In this document: one piece after another, positions 29,922 through 39,867 of the stretch
Numbering within the stretch: position 1 is the first letter of the stretch
Layout of the letters: each line of letters begins with the position of its first letter
From: Lysobacterales bacterium
GTDB taxonomy: Bacteria; Pseudomonadota; Gammaproteobacteria; Xanthomonadales; Rhodanobacteraceae
Assembly (NCBI GenBank): GCA_017305135.1
Contig: JAFKNA010000004.1
Coordinates: forward strand, 310,001-374,000
DNA length: 64,000 nucleotides
Reading direction: 5' to 3'
The notes under the pieces: generated by a model
The model's database searches: none
Told to the model about the DNA's origin: nothing
Seen by the model: only the letters and a program-made list of their open reading frames with translations
Made by a program: the position numbers and the translations under genes

Positions 29922-31081
29922 GGCAGGACTTCCATCGGCTGCCCGCGCTCGCTGGCGCGGGCGGGCGCGAGCCCGGCGTAGGCCTGCAGGTAGGCGTCCA
30001 CCATCGCCGCGGCGGTGAAGCGCGCGGCACGCCGGCGGGCGGCGGCGGCAAGCCGCGTGCGCTGCATCTCGTCGTCGATCAGGCCTTGCAGGGCATGCTG
30101 CAGCGCGTCGTGGTCGTCGGGCGGCACGAACAGCGCCGCACCGTCCCAGTTCTCGCGCAGGCTGGGGATGTCGCCCAGCACCAGCGCGCAGCCGGCCTGG
30201 GCGGCTTCCAGGATGGACAGGCCGAACGGCTCGTAGCGCGCCGGCAAGGCATAGATCGCGGCGCGGGCGCGGTGGCGGCCGAGTTCCGCCGGCGCCAGCA
30301 TGCCGGGCAGGGTCACGTTGCGGAGATTGACCGGGTGGCCATCGGGCGACTCGGTCGGCCCGGCGACCCAGACCGGCCAGGACAGCCGCGGCGCGATCGC
30401 CGCCAGCGCGCCGAGGTTCTTGGCCTCGTCCCAGATCCGGCCGGCGGCGAGGATCATGGCCTTGCGCGTGCGCGCCACCCGCGCGGGGGCGCTGCTGCCG
30501 TTGGCAATTACGCGCGCCGGCGGCAGCGGGCCGTAGTGCTGGCGGATGTTGGCAAGCAGGGCGTGGCTCGGCGCGACCAGAAGGTCGGACGCGGCGATGC
30601 TGCGCCGCACCTCCGCGGCGTAGCGCGACCAGCCTGCCGGCGCCGGGCAGCCGTGCACGGCATGCCACCAGGACAGCACGCAGGAATGGGCGACGGTGAG
30701 CACGGGCGCGCGCCATGGCAGCGCGCCCTGCCCCAGGTCGTTGAGATGGACGATGTCCGGCCGGGTCTCCTCGGCGAGGCGCATCAGCCACTCGCCGGCG
30801 GCTTCGAGATCGGCCCAGGGCTCGTCCATCCAGATCAGTCGCCAACTGGAGGGGTGCAGTTCCAGTCCCGGAATGGCCGCGGCGGCGCGGCGCTGGCTGG
30901 CGTCGGGCAAGCGTCCGAGACTGGCGAGCACCACCTCGGTGCCCTGTGCCGCGAGGCCGCGGCAGAGTTCCAGCGCATAGGTCCAGACGCCGCCCACGGT
31001 GTCCGCTGTCATCAGGACGCGCTGCGGCGTGGCGCGCCGGAGCGCGTCGGGCGTCAACGAGGGGGCGAGGTCAGCGGCCAT
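29918..31081 (-). CDS. GT4-family glycosyltransferase
   Basis: A 387-residue retaining GT-B transferase: VLMTADTVGGVWTYALELCR, DIVHLNDLGQGALPW, the PSHALLANIRQHYG linker, AAGRIWDEAKNLGAL, and YEPFGLSILEAAQAGCALVL with the donor-binding Glu motif E-x7-E. ATG 31081 is taken; one nine bases upstream is also possible. Overlaps the dehydrogenase gene upstream by 11 bases. Probably the first or committed transferase of the - arm, but that is not visible in the sequence. Confidence 0.88.
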   Translation of the reverse strand: MAADLAPSLTPDALRRATPQRVLMTADTVGGVWTYALELCRGLAAQGTEVVLASLGRLPDASQRRAAAAIPGLELHPSSWRLIWMDEPWADLEAAGEWLMRLAEETRPDIVHLNDLGQGALPWRAPVLTVAHSCVLSWWHAVHGCPAPAGWSRYAAEVRRSIAASDLLVAPSHALLANIRQHYGPLPPARVIANGSSAPARVARTRKAMILAAGRIWDEAKNLGALAAIAPRLSWPVWVAGPTESPDGHPVNLRNVTLPGMLAPAELGRHRARAAIYALPARYEPFGLSILEAAQAGCALVLGDIPSLRENWDGAALFVPPDDHDALQHALQGLIDDEMQRTRLAAAARRRAARFTAAAMVDAYLQAYAGLAPARASERGQPMEVLP

Positions 31082-32081
31082 AGATCGCATCCACCACGCG
31101 CGCGGTATCGACCAGGCATTCCGCTTGCGCATCGAAGCCCGTGCCGGCGGCGAGGCGTTCGGCCCAGCGCACCAGGGCCCGCCCGCCCCAGGCGTCGGGC
31201 GGGGCTGCAAGGCGCCCGCTGCGCGTGCCCTCGAAGCGGTCCAGGGTGAAGTCGTAGAAGGAGCCATTGACGTTGCGCAGCGCCGCGCCGCCGCGGGTGC
31301 CGTAGAACGCCGCTTCGATCACCGCATCGCGGCCGGCCGGCAGGCGCCACGAGCAGGCCAGGCGTACGCTGGTGCCGGCGTCGCTCCGCCACTGCGCGGT
31401 GGCATAGTCCTCGACCGTGGCGGGCGGCGCGCCGAGCGCGCGGCCGTTGGCCTCCAGCTGCGCGGACAGCGCGTGGCAGCCGCTGGCGCCGCCGAGCCAG
31501 GTGGCGAGATCGACGAGGTGGATGCCAAGATCCATCACGCAGCCGCCGCCGGACTGGCTGATGTCGTTGAACCAGGGCTTGTCCGGCCCGTAGGCGTTGT
31601 GGAAGACGAGATCGATGGCGTACAGCGAGCCCAGCTCGCCGGCGCCGATCAGCTCGCGCAGGCGCTCCATGCCGGCGAGGTGGCGGTAGCTGAAGTCGAC
31701 GTCAAGCAGCCGGTCGGCCCTGCGCGCCGCCCCCACCACTGCCTCCGCCTCGGCCGCGGTGCGGGCCAGCGGCTTCTGGCAGAACACGGCCAGGCCACGT
31801 TCCAGCGCGGCGATCGCCTGCTGCGCGTGCGCGCCGCTCGGCGTGGCGATCACCACGCCGTCCAGGCCGGCGGCGCACAACTCGTCGAACCCCCCGGTGC
31901 ACACGGCTTCGGGCGCATCGGCGAGCGCCGCCGCGCAGGCCTCGCCGCTCGGGTCGAGGAGCGCCGCCACCTCGGCAACGCCGCTGGCGCGCAGCACCTG
32001 CATGCGCTGGCGGCCGATCCAGCCGAGGCCGATGAAGCCCAGCCGGGGGCGTGCGGGCTCGGACTGCAGTTGCGCATTCAT
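31071..32081 (-). CDS. Gfo/Idh/MocA family oxidoreductase
   Basis: A 336-residue NAD(P)-dependent dehydrogenase: LGFIGLGWIGRQRMQVL (Rossmann loop), VVIATPSGAHAQQAI, VFCQKPLARTAAEA with the conserved Lys-Pro, then the C-terminal domain with GGGCVMDLGIHLVDLATWLGG carrying the catalytic Asp/His. The family includes inositol, glucose and UDP-sugar 3-dehydrogenases. With inositol-phosphate synthase in the other arm, an inositol or inosose substrate is attractive but unproven. Overlaps neighbours by 4 and 11 bases. Confidence 0.87.
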   Translation of the reverse strand: MNAQLQSEPARPRLGFIGLGWIGRQRMQVLRASGVAEVAALLDPSGEACAAALADAPEAVCTGGFDELCAAGLDGVVIATPSGAHAQQAIAALERGLAVFCQKPLARTAAEAEAVVGAARRADRLLDVDFSYRHLAGMERLRELIGAGELGSLYAIDLVFHNAYGPDKPWFNDISQSGGGCVMDLGIHLVDLATWLGGASGCHALSAQLEANGRALGAPPATVEDYATAQWRSDAGTSVRLACSWRLPAGRDAVIEAAFYGTRGGAALRNVNGSFYDFTLDRFEGTRSGRLAAPPDAWGGRALVRWAERLAAGTGFDAQAECLVDTARVVDAIYGR

Positions 32082-33034
32082 GCCGCCACCATCGCCTTGA
32101 GGAATCCGCGCGGCCGTTCCCGCATCGCCTCGAAGGCGGTGCCGAGGGCATGCAGCGGATAGGTGTGGGTGAGCAGCGGCCAGGGGTCGAGGCGCCCTTC
32201 CACCACCGCCGCCATCGCGTCGCGCAGGCCCTGTACCGCCACCGCCGGATCGCGCTCGTGGGCGTTGATGACGTCCAGGCCGCGCCAGTTCCATTGCTGC
32301 ATGTCGACCTGGCGCGGACCATCCTGGTGGTAGCCGGCGATGACCAGGCGGCCGCCTTCGCTGGTGAGCGCGCTGGCGAGGTCGAGCGTCACCTGCTCGC
32401 CCGCCGCCTCGATCACGCAGTCGAAGCCCTTGCCGCCGGTGAGCTCGCGCGCGCTGGCGACGCCGTCGCTGTCGGTGGCGAAGGCGGCGCGTGCACCGCA
32501 GTCGAGCGCGACTTCGCGCGCGTACTCGCGCCGCGCCAGGGCCACCACGCTGGCGCCGGCGCGGGAGGCGAGCTGCAGCACCAGCGCGCCGATGAAGCCG
32601 GTGCCGACCATCGCCACCGTCTCGCCGCTGCGGATGCGGCAGCGGCGGAACACGTTCATGGCGCAGCCGAGCGGCTCGCCGGGCACCGGGCGGCCGACCA
32701 GCGCGGCCGGGATGTGCGCCACGGCCGCCGGCTTGGCGACGTCGTATTCGGCGTAGGCGCGGGTGGAGAGGAGCGCCACGCGCTCGCCGACGCGGACGTC
32801 GTCGACTAGGTCGCCGATGGCGACCACTTCACCCCAGCCCTCATGCCCCGGCGCACCGGGCACGAGCGGATAGTCGAACCAGGGCTTGCCGCTCCATACC
32901 GGCAGGTTGGACGCACACACGCCGCAGCCTTCCAGGCGCACGCAGACCTCGTCGCGGGCCGGCACCGGGCGCGCGACTTCCTGCAATTCCACGCGGCCAT
33001 CGCCGCAGAATACCGCTGCCCGCATCGTGCTCAT
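32078..33034 (-). CDS. Zinc-binding alcohol dehydrogenase (MDR family)
   Basis: A 318-residue MDR enzyme. The catalytic zinc site is visible in GCGVCASNLPV (Cys) and PGHEGWGEV (His-Glu); the four-Cys structural zinc lobe is absent. The cofactor domain has VAMVGTGFIGALVLQLA, and the core ends with VIEAAGEQVTLDLASALTSE. Acts on a polyol or sugar alcohol by family analogy. Overlaps both neighbours by four bases. Paired with the adjacent Gfo/Idh/MocA gene it may carry out an oxidation/reduction couple on one ring position. Confidence 0.85.
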   Translation of the reverse strand: MSTMRAAVFCGDGRVELQEVARPVPARDEVCVRLEGCGVCASNLPVWSGKPWFDYPLVPGAPGHEGWGEVVAIGDLVDDVRVGERVALLSTRAYAEYDVAKPAAVAHIPAALVGRPVPGEPLGCAMNVFRRCRIRSGETVAMVGTGFIGALVLQLASRAGASVVALARREYAREVALDCGARAAFATDSDGVASARELTGGKGFDCVIEAAGEQVTLDLASALTSEGGRLVIAGYHQDGPRQVDMQQWNWRGLDVINAHERDPAVAVQGLRDAMAAVVEGRLDPWPLLTHTYPLHALGTAFEAMRERPRGFLKAMVAA

Positions 33035-34122
33035 GCGACGCACACCCCGTTTGGCGCGCGGGCCGTGCGCTGCCTGCGATCGGCGGCGAGCCAGTCGTGC
33101 AGGCGTCTCACGCCTTCCCCGACATCGACGCGCGCACGCCACCCGGTGGCGGCCTCGAAGCCGCGGGTATCGGAGACGTACCAGCGCTGGTCGCCGACCC
33201 GCCAATCGGAAAAGCCCACCTCCGGCGCGCGCGCCTCGAGGTGGCCGATGCGCTCGACCAGTTCCAGCAGGCTGGTGGTGTGGGGCGGTCCGCCACCCAT
33301 GTTGAAGGCGTGGCCACGCAGCACGTCCATGCGCTGCTGGCAGAGCTGCATCGCATCCAGCAGGTCGTCGACGTAGAGGATGTCGCGCACCTGGCGGCCG
33401 TCGCCGTAGAGGGTGATCGGCTCGCCACGCATGGCGCGGATCAGGAAGTGCGCGACCCAGCCCTGGTCCTCGTTGCCGCACTGGTGCGGGCCGTAGATGC
33501 AGCTCATGCGCAGCACGACGGCGGGAATGCCGTAGCTGCGCGTGTAGTCCAGGATGTACTGGTCGGCGCCGCCCTTGGAGCAGCCATAGGGACTGTGGAA
33601 GGCCAGCGGGCGGGATTCGCCGATGCCGCGCGCATGCAGCAGGGCATCGGCTGGCCGGTAGCGCGAACCAGCCTGCTCCAGGTGGATGTCATCGAGCGCG
33701 CCATAGACCTTGTTGGTGGACGTGAACACCAGGCCCGGCGGATGCGGCTGGGCGCGGATCGCTTCGAGCAGGTTCAGCGTGCCGCGCAGGTTCACCTCGA
33801 AATCCTCGACCGGATCGACGAGGCTGGTGGTGACGGCCACCTGGGCGGCGAAATGGAACACCTCGCTGCTGCCCGCGACGGCCTGGGCGAGTTGCTCCGG
33901 GTCGCGCGTGTCGCCCTCGACCAGCACCAGGCGCTCGCCGAACTCGGTGCGCAGCCAGTCGATGTTGCGCTCGACGCCAGGGCGCGACAGGTTGTCGTAG
34001 ACCACCACCTGCCGCCCCTCGGCGAGCAGGCGCGCGGCGAGGTTGGTGCCGATGAAGCCGGCGCCGCCGGTGATCAGCACCCGGCCCGGGATGAGTGGCG
34101 GCTGGGGATGCAGCGCGGTCAC
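33031..34122 (-). CDS. NAD-dependent sugar epimerase, CDP-paratose 2-epimerase-like
   Basis: A 363-residue extended [70 protein letters not shown] (Tyr-x3-Lys variant), and MSCIYGPHQCGNEDQGWVAH, a pattern typical of the CDP-paratose/tyvelose 2-epimerase group. The start is GTG 34122, overlapping the upstream stop. It probably epimerises or otherwise remodels a nucleotide sugar for this locus; CDP linkage is suggested only by similarity. Confidence 0.82.
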   Translation of the reverse strand: MTALHPQPPLIPGRVLITGGAGFIGTNLAARLLAEGRQVVVYDNLSRPGVERNIDWLRTEFGERLVLVEGDTRDPEQLAQAVAGSSEVFHFAAQVAVTTSLVDPVEDFEVNLRGTLNLLEAIRAQPHPPGLVFTSTNKVYGALDDIHLEQAGSRYRPADALLHARGIGESRPLAFHSPYGCSKGGADQYILDYTRSYGIPAVVLRMSCIYGPHQCGNEDQGWVAHFLIRAMRGEPITLYGDGRQVRDILYVDDLLDAMQLCQQRMDVLRGHAFNMGGGPPHTTSLLELVERIGHLEARAPEVGFSDWRVGDQRWYVSDTRGFEAATGWRARVDVGEGVRRLHDWLAADRRQRTARAPNGVCVA

Positions 34123-35258
34123 AGGCTGAGCCCCCGCCGCGCCAGCTCCTCGCCGGCGGCTTCGACGCGGTCGCTGGCATCCTGGCCGGCCAGCCATTCG
34201 GCGAGTTCGGCCAAGCCCTCGGCGAAACCGACCTCAGGCGTGTAGCCGATCAGTTCGTGGGCCAGCGAGATGTCCGCGAAACAATGGCGGATGTCGCCCT
34301 GGCGGAACTTGCGTGTGATCGTCGGCGGCAGATCCCCGATGCCGAGCACCGCGGCCATCTCGCGGGCGACCTCGCTGATGGTGACCGAGCGGCCGCTGCC
34401 GATGTTCATGACCCGGCCCGAGATGCCATGCGTCTCCAGCGAAAGTCGGCAGGCGCGGGCGACGTCGCGCACGTTGACGAAATCGCGCCGCTGTTCGCCA
34501 TCCTCGAAGATGAGCGGCGCGCGCCGGTTGAGGTAGCGCGAGGCGAAGATCGCCAGCACCCCGGTGTAGGGATTGGACAGCGCCTGGCGGGTGCCATAGA
34601 TGTTGAAGAAGCGCAGCGCCACCGTCGGAATGCCGTAGGCGTGGCCGACGATCAGCGACAGGCGTTCCTGGTCGAGCTTGGAGAGGGCGTACACCGAAGT
34701 CGGCGCCGGAGCGCGCGCCTCGCAGGTCGCGATGGGGTTCAGCATGCCGCCATCGGCACCGCGCAGCTCGAAATCGCCGTGGCGGAGCTGGGCCGGCGTG
34801 CGCGCCGGCGGCGTGACCTCGCGACCGCCGGCGTCGACGCAGGCGCCCTCGCCGTAGATGCTCATGCTGGAAGCGACCAGCAGGCGCTTCACCGGCGCGG
34901 CCGACAGCGCCTCCAGCAGCACGGCGGTGCCGCGGTTGTTGACGTCGGTGTAGCGCTCGATCTCGTACATGCTCTGGCCGACGCCAACCGCGGCGGCGAA
35001 ATGGACGACCGCGTCCACCCCGCGCAGCGCGCGCGCCACCGCGGCGCGGTCGCGCACGTCGCCGCGGACGAGTTCGGCCTCGCCGTTGAGGTACTCGGGG
35101 CGCGCGATGGAGTCGCCATGCACCTGCGAGTCGAGGTTGTCGAGCACGCGCACGCGGTAGCCGTGCGCGAGCAGTTCGTCGGCCAGGTGCGAGCCGACGA
35201 AGCCGGCGCCGCCGGTGATCAGCACCGTGCCGGAAAGGACGCCGTCATGCACGGACAC
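34119..35258 (-). CDS. NAD-dependent epimerase/dehydratase
   Basis: A 379-residue extended [57 protein letters not shown], an insertion of about 45 residues, [16 protein letters not shown] (Tyr-x3-Lys), [20 protein letters not shown], and [15 protein letters not shown]. The insertion before the active-site Tyr is like that of dTDP-L-rhamnose 4-epimerase-type enzymes. GTG 35258 is chosen because AGGAGGTG lies six bases before it; a GTG six bases later is possible. Overlaps UDP-xylose synthase by 14 bases. Confidence 0.82.
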   Translation of the reverse strand: MSVHDGVLSGTVLITGGAGFVGSHLADELLAHGYRVRVLDNLDSQVHGDSIARPEYLNGEAELVRGDVRDRAAVARALRGVDAVVHFAAAVGVGQSMYEIERYTDVNNRGTAVLLEALSAAPVKRLLVASSMSIYGEGACVDAGGREVTPPARTPAQLRHGDFELRGADGGMLNPIATCEARAPAPTSVYALSKLDQERLSLIVGHAYGIPTVALRFFNIYGTRQALSNPYTGVLAIFASRYLNRRAPLIFEDGEQRRDFVNVRDVARACRLSLETHGISGRVMNIGSGRSVTISEVAREMAAVLGIGDLPPTITRKFRQGDIRHCFADISLAHELIGYTPEVGFAEGLAELAEWLAGQDASDRVEAAGEELARRGLSL

Positions 35259-36258
35259 TGGCCACCTCCTGCACTGCCGCCGCGGGTTCATCGCCGAGCA
35301 CTTCGGAGAACCAGGCGATGGTGCGCGCCAGGCCCTGCTCCAGCGACACACGCGGCGACCAGCCCAGGGTGGCGCGCGCCAGCGTGATGTCCGGGCAGCG
35401 GCGGGTCGGGTCGTCCACCGGCATCGGTCGATGCACGAGGCGCGAGCGGGAGCCGGTGAGGCGGATCACCCGCTCGGCGAGCTCGCGCATGGTGACCTCG
35501 ATCGGGTTGCCGAGGTTGACCGGCCCGGTGAACTCCGGCGGGCTCGCCATCAGCTGCATGAAGCCCTCGATCAGGTCGTCCACGTAGCAGAAGGCGCGAG
35601 TCTGGCTGCCGTCGCCGTGCAAGGTCAGCGGCTCGCCACGGAGCGCCTGCACGATGAAGTTGGAGACCACGCGACCATCGTCGAGCTGCATCTGCGGCCC
35701 GTAGGTGTTGAAGATGCGCGCGACCTTGACCTCGATGCCATGCAGGCGGTGGTAGTCGAAGAACAGGGCCTCCGCGCAGCGCTTGCCCTCGTCGTAGCAG
35801 GCGCGGGGCCCAACCGGATTCACCGCGCCGCGGTAGCTTTCGCGCTGCGGATGCACCGCGGGCTCGCCGTAGACCTCGCTGGTCGACGCCTGGAAGATGC
35901 GGGCGCCGTTCCGGCGTGCCTCGTGGAGCAGGTTCACCGCGCCTTCGGTGCAGGTGCGCACCGTCTTCTCCGGATCGCGCTGATAATGCCGCGGCGATGC
36001 GCAGCAGGCGAGATTGAAGATCCAGTCGGCGTCGATCTGCAGCGGATCGACGACGTCGTGGCGCTTGAAGCTGAAGGATGGATGGCTGCGCAGACGCTCC
36101 AGATTGCGCAACCTGCCGGTGACCAGGTTGTCGAGTGCGACCACTTCCATGCCTTCGGCAAGCAACCGGGCACACAAGTGGCTGCCGAGAAAGCCGGCAC
36201 CGCCTGTAACGACGGCCCGCCTTCCGGCACCGCTGATCCTTTTGTTCACGTTCGGCAT
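35245..36258 (-). CDS. UDP-glucuronate decarboxylase (UDP-xylose synthase)
   Basis: A 337-residue extended [85 protein letters not shown] (Tyr-x3-Lys), [20 protein letters not shown], and [20 protein letters not shown]. These are signatures of the enzyme that turns UDP-glucuronate into UDP-xylose. First gene of the 12-gene - arm. AGGAGG abuts ATG 36258; the GTG at 36249 has better spacing and may be the true start. The 143-base gap upstream holds no clear promoter by eye. Confidence 0.88.
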   Translation of the reverse strand: MPNVNKRISGAGRRAVVTGGAGFLGSHLCARLLAEGMEVVALDNLVTGRLRNLERLRSHPSFSFKRHDVVDPLQIDADWIFNLACCASPRHYQRDPEKTVRTCTEGAVNLLHEARRNGARIFQASTSEVYGEPAVHPQRESYRGAVNPVGPRACYDEGKRCAEALFFDYHRLHGIEVKVARIFNTYGPQMQLDDGRVVSNFIVQALRGEPLTLHGDGSQTRAFCYVDDLIEGFMQLMASPPEFTGPVNLGNPIEVTMRELAERVIRLTGSRSRLVHRPMPVDDPTRRCPDITLARATLGWSPRVSLEQGLARTIAWFSEVLGDEPAAAVQEVASVRA

Positions 36259-36401
36259 CCTCCTCTGCTCTGCTGGTTCGGGGTTCCAGCGCCTTGGCGA
36301 GGTACAAACAGCAAGAACTGTGCCCGGGAGCGAACGCGCGTCGCGTGGGCGGTTCACGGCATTGCATGCTCCGCCCCGGAGCGGCAAATCCCTTGTAGCT
36401 G

Positions 36402-37502
36402 TCAGGTCCGCCTGGCCACCCCTGCCCCGCGCCCGGCGTCCGTCGAAGCGCTCCGCGGCGGGCGGGAAGCTTTTTGTTCGCGCGTGAAACTTTGACCGAC
36501 CCGCTTGCGAAGCCTGCGGCGCTCGCGCACACGGAGGTAGCGCAGCAGCGCGCGCTCATGACGATCGAGCCCGGCACGGCCGCGGGTGACGCTGCCCATC
36601 AGGCGGCAGAGTTCGCCGCCCGGGTCGCTCGCGGCCTCGATCAGCGCCGGATGCACGTAGGCCCGCCGGCACACCGTCGGCGTATTGCCAAGCGAATCCG
36701 CCGCGACCGCGATGGCGGCCTTGAGGTCCGGCACCGCTTCGGCCGCGCCACCGCACAGTTCGCGGGCGACGATGACGCTCGCCGCCCAGGTACGGAAATC
36801 CTTGGCGGTGAAGTCGCCCTGCATGATTTCGCGCAGGTGGTCGTTGACGTCGCCCGAGGTCAGCGCATGCACTTCGCCGTCTTCCACGTACTGGAATAGG
36901 TGCTGGCCCGGCAATTCGTGGCAGCGTCGCAGCACTGCGGCGACGCGGCGGTCTTCCAGCGCCACCTCATGCTCGCGTCCGGACTTGCCGCGGAACAGCA
37001 GGCGTATCTCGTCCCCGCGCACGCGCGCATGGCGGTTGCGCAGGGTGCTGAGACCAAAGGAGGCGTTGTCGCGGGCATATTCCTCGTTGCCGACGCGCAC
37101 GAAGGTGCGGTCGAGCAGGCGCAGCAGCGCGGCGAGCACGCGCTCGCGCGTCGCCCCGCGGCGGCGCAGGTCGCGGGCGATGCGCCGGCGCAGCTTGGGC
37201 AGGCGCTCGGCGAACTCGATGGTGCGCGAGAACTTGGTCGCGTCGCGCGCCTCGCGCCACTCGGGGTGGTAGCGGTACTGCTTGCGCCCGCGTGCATCGC
37301 GTCCGGTGGCCTGCAGGTGGCCGTTGGCGCTGCGGCAGATCCAGACATCCGTGTACGCCGGCGGGATGGCGAGCGAGCGGATGCGCGCGAGCTCGTCCTC
37401 GTCCTCGATCGGCTGGCCTTCGAGGTCGACGTAGACGAAGGCATCGCCCGTGCGCCTGCGGCTGAAACCTGGTTCCGAGTCGGAAACGTGGCGCAGCCGC
37501 AT
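36402..37502 (-). CDS. DNA topoisomerase IB
   Basis: A 366-residue poxvirus-type type IB topoisomerase, relaxing supercoils through a 3' phosphotyrosine. Seen: N-terminal beta domain ([35 protein letters not shown]), [20 protein letters not shown] with the first catalytic Arg, the Lys loop [20 protein letters not shown] with the second Arg, and [11 protein letters not shown] with the active Tyr near 282. A basic C-terminal tail ([10 protein letters not shown]) follows. Found in many proteobacteria as an accessory enzyme, often with KU/LigD, neither of which is seen here. A small GCTCCG/CGGAGC hairpin at 36368-36382 follows the gene. Confidence 0.92.
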   Translation of the reverse strand: MRLRHVSDSEPGFSRRRTGDAFVYVDLEGQPIEDEDELARIRSLAIPPAYTDVWICRSANGHLQATGRDARGRKQYRYHPEWREARDATKFSRTIEFAERLPKLRRRIARDLRRRGATRERVLAALLRLLDRTFVRVGNEEYARDNASFGLSTLRNRHARVRGDEIRLLFRGKSGREHEVALEDRRVAAVLRRCHELPGQHLFQYVEDGEVHALTSGDVNDHLREIMQGDFTAKDFRTWAASVIVARELCGGAAEAVPDLKAAIAVAADSLGNTPTVCRRAYVHPALIEAASDPGGELCRLMGSVTRGRAGLDRHERALLRYLRVRERRRLRKRVGQSFTREQKASRPPRSASTDAGRGAGVARRT

Positions 37503-37636
37503 GGAGGTCGCCTAGCCGCCTGCCGGGTTCCGCCGGCGCGCCGGCGGGCATTCCTGCCCGAGCGCCGCACGCGAGCACCTCGCAGCGGGGCGCGCAGGAC
37601 GATGCCGGCTGCCGGGCCCGCCCAAGCGCCGCGGCC

Positions 37637-38050
37637 TCAATGCGGGACGGCGACGCCGCGCAGCAGGGCGTCGCGGCTCTGCCCGTCGGCGTTGTGGGTG
37701 ATGTTGCTAAGTGCCACCACGCCGACGATGCGCTTGTCGCGGTTCACCACCGGCAGGCGCCGCACGCCCAATTCAGCCATGTTCCTGGCGACCTCGCCGA
37801 CCTCCTGGTCGTCGTAGCAGTACTTGATGCTGCCGGTCATCACCTCGCTCACCGGGGTATCGCTGCCGAGGCCCTTCGCCACCGCCCGGAGCACGATGTC
37901 CCGGTCGGTGACCATGCCGATCAGCTTCTCGTCGTCGCCGACCGGCAGGCTGCCGACGTCCGCCTCGGCCATGCGCCGGGCGGCTTCGGCGATGGTCTGG
38001 TCCGGGCGCGTGATGCATACGTCCGGCGTCATCACTTCATTGATTTGCAC
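37637..38050 (-). CDS. CBS-domain pair protein
   Basis: A 137-residue protein made only of two CBS motifs: EVMTPDVCITRPDQTIAEAA ... VGSLPVGDDEKLIGMVTDRD and VSEVMTGSIKYCYDD ... VRRLPVVNRDKRIVGVVALS. Such stand-alone pairs bind adenosyl nucleotides and are commonly stress-related. The start is GTG 38050, with AGGAGGAG placed five bases upstream. Divergent from the sigma-54 regulator across a 363-base gap. Confidence 0.88.
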   Translation of the reverse strand: MQINEVMTPDVCITRPDQTIAEAARRMAEADVGSLPVGDDEKLIGMVTDRDIVLRAVAKGLGSDTPVSEVMTGSIKYCYDDQEVGEVARNMAELGVRRLPVVNRDKRIVGVVALSNITHNADGQSRDALLRGVAVPH

Positions 38051-38219
38051 GTTCTCCTCCTGATGCCTTGAAGATGCGATCGTGCCGGTGCTGCACAAGC
38101 CGTGCCGGGAAGCGCTGGCGATCGTCGCGCCACGGCTCCGTGCAAATTTTTCCTGATCGGGAGCAAACGTTCGCCTGCGCAGATGGCGCAGGGGCAGGCC
38201 TGGAACCGCCGCGGCGGTG

Positions 38220-38236
38220 TGGCGCGCAACTTGCTT
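38220..38236 (+). promoter_or_regulatory. Sigma-54 promoter of the response regulator
   Basis: TGGCGCG-CAAC-TTGCTT matches the sigma-54 consensus closely, with GG (38221-22) and GC (38233-34) ten bases apart. Transcription would begin near 38246, about 170 bases before the regulator start. The rest of the 363-base gap 38051-38413 shows only a doubtful 51-codon reading frame at 38251-38406. Confidence 0.6.
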
Positions 38237-38413
38237 AAAATAAGGAGACAATGCGTGAAGCCACGCGGTGCAAGCCTGCACGCGAGTGGAAAGATCAACA
38301 AATGCTTCACAATCGGGGCCGGGATTCGCGCCATCATCGACGCTTCCCTGCCGCCCGCCACCGGGCGCGAGGATTGGCACGCGCCGGTGGATTCCAGGAA
38401 AGGTAAGTGCGCT

Positions 38414-39790
38414 ATGGCCGAGAGTGCGGGAACCGGCAACGTCCTGCTCGTCGACGACAACACCGATTTCCAGCGGATGATGGCGGAGGTCGCGTCCCGG
38501 CATGCCTGCCGGCTGACGGCCGCCGGCTCGCTGCGCGAGGGGCGCCGGTTCGCCAGCCAGCATGAATTCGACCTGCTGCTGGTCGATCTCGGCCTCCCGG
38601 ACGGAAACGGGCTGGAGCTGATCGAGGAGGTCGACCTCGCCGCGCACGGCCAGCTTGCGATCATCACCGGATCGCCATCGTTCGAGACGGCGGTGCGCGC
38701 GGTTCGCGCGCCGGTGGCCGAGTACCTCGTCAAGCCGGTGCCGGTGGCGACGCTGGCGCGCCTGATGGAGGCGGCACACGACCGCGCGGTGGCGCGCAAC
38801 CTGCCTTCGGGCCTGCGCGGCATGATCGGCCGCAGCGAGGCGATGCGGCGCGTGTTCGAACAGGTGCAGAAGGTCGCCCCGCTCGACGCCTGCGTGTTCC
38901 TCAATGGCGAAAGCGGCACCGGCAAGGAACTGGTGGCCAACGCCATCCATGACCTGAGTGGCCGCTCCGGACGGTTCGTCGCCATCAACTGCGGGGCGAT
39001 CGCCGGCGAACTGCTGAGCAGCCAGTTGTTCGGCCATGAAAAGGGCTCGTTCACCGGCGCGGTGCAGGCGCATGCCGGCTTCTTCGAGCAGGCCGAGGGC
39101 GGCACCCTGTTCCTCGACGAGGTCACCGAGATGCCAGCCGCGCTTCAGGTCTACCTGCTCCGGGTGCTGGAAACCCGTACCCTGACGCGCGTCGGCGGCT
39201 CGCGCGAGATCACCGTGGACGTGCGCATCGTCGCCGCCTGCAACCGCGACCCGCAGCAGGCAATGGACGAGGGCAAGCTTCGCGCCGACCTCTATTACCG
39301 CCTGGCCGAGTTCCCGATCGGCATCCCGGCGCTGCGCGAGCGGCGCGAGGACATCCCGCCGCTCGCCCAGCACTTCCTGGATCGCCTCAACCGGCGCTAC
39401 GGAACGGCGCGCAGCTTCGATGCCGCGGCCCTGCGGCGCCTTTCCGAGCGCAACTGGCCGGGCAACGTGCGCGAGCTCCGCCACGCCGTGCAGCGCTACT
39501 ACATCCTCTCCGACTCGGGCGCGATCTCGGTGGGACCGGAGGCGGCACCCCGCGCCATCGAGGAAAACGACGGCTCGATCCGGTTCTCGGTGGGCATGAC
39601 CTTCGAGGACATCGAGCGCGAGATGCTGCTGAAGACGCTCGCGTCCTGCAACAACAACAAACGCCAGGCGGCGCGCTCGCTGGGGATCACCGCGAAGACG
39701 GTCTACAACCGATTGCTGCGCTACCGCTCGCAGGGCCTGATCGGCGAGGACCTGGTCGGCGCCGCGCCCGACGAGCGCGAGGCCGACTGA
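38414..39790 (+). CDS. Sigma-54-dependent response regulator (NtrC family)
   Basis: A 458-residue activator. Receiver domain 1-125 (VLLVDDNTDFQRMM, Asp58 in LLVDLGLPDGNG, then the Lys in EYLVKPV); AAA+ domain about 140-375 with GESGTGKELVANAI (Walker A, from residue 165), the sigma-54 loop GSFTGA (usually GAFTGA), GGTLFLDEVTEM (Walker B) and RADLYYRLAEF; Fis-type HTH at the end (CNNNKRQAARSLGITAKTVY). Its own promoter looks sigma-54-dependent, so autoactivation is possible. The convergent sensorless kinase at 39868 is the likely partner. Confidence 0.92.
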   Translation: MAESAGTGNVLLVDDNTDFQRMMAEVASRHACRLTAAGSLREGRRFASQHEFDLLLVDLGLPDGNGLELIEEVDLAAHGQLAIITGSPSFETAVRAVRAPVAEYLVKPVPVATLARLMEAAHDRAVARNLPSGLRGMIGRSEAMRRVFEQVQKVAPLDACVFLNGESGTGKELVANAIHDLSGRSGRFVAINCGAIAGELLSSQLFGHEKGSFTGAVQAHAGFFEQAEGGTLFLDEVTEMPAALQVYLLRVLETRTLTRVGGSREITVDVRIVAACNRDPQQAMDEGKLRADLYYRLAEFPIGIPALRERREDIPPLAQHFLDRLNRRYGTARSFDAAALRRLSERNWPGNVRELRHAVQRYYILSDSGAISVGPEAAPRAIEENDGSIRFSVGMTFEDIEREMLLKTLASCNNNKRQAARSLGITAKTVYNRLLRYRSQGLIGEDLVGAAPDEREAD

Positions 39791-39867
39791 GGCGACCCGC
39801 AGCGAGGCGAGCCGCAGCACGGTCCGCGCCGGAGCAGGGACGCCTTTCCACCGGCGGCACGCGTGCC

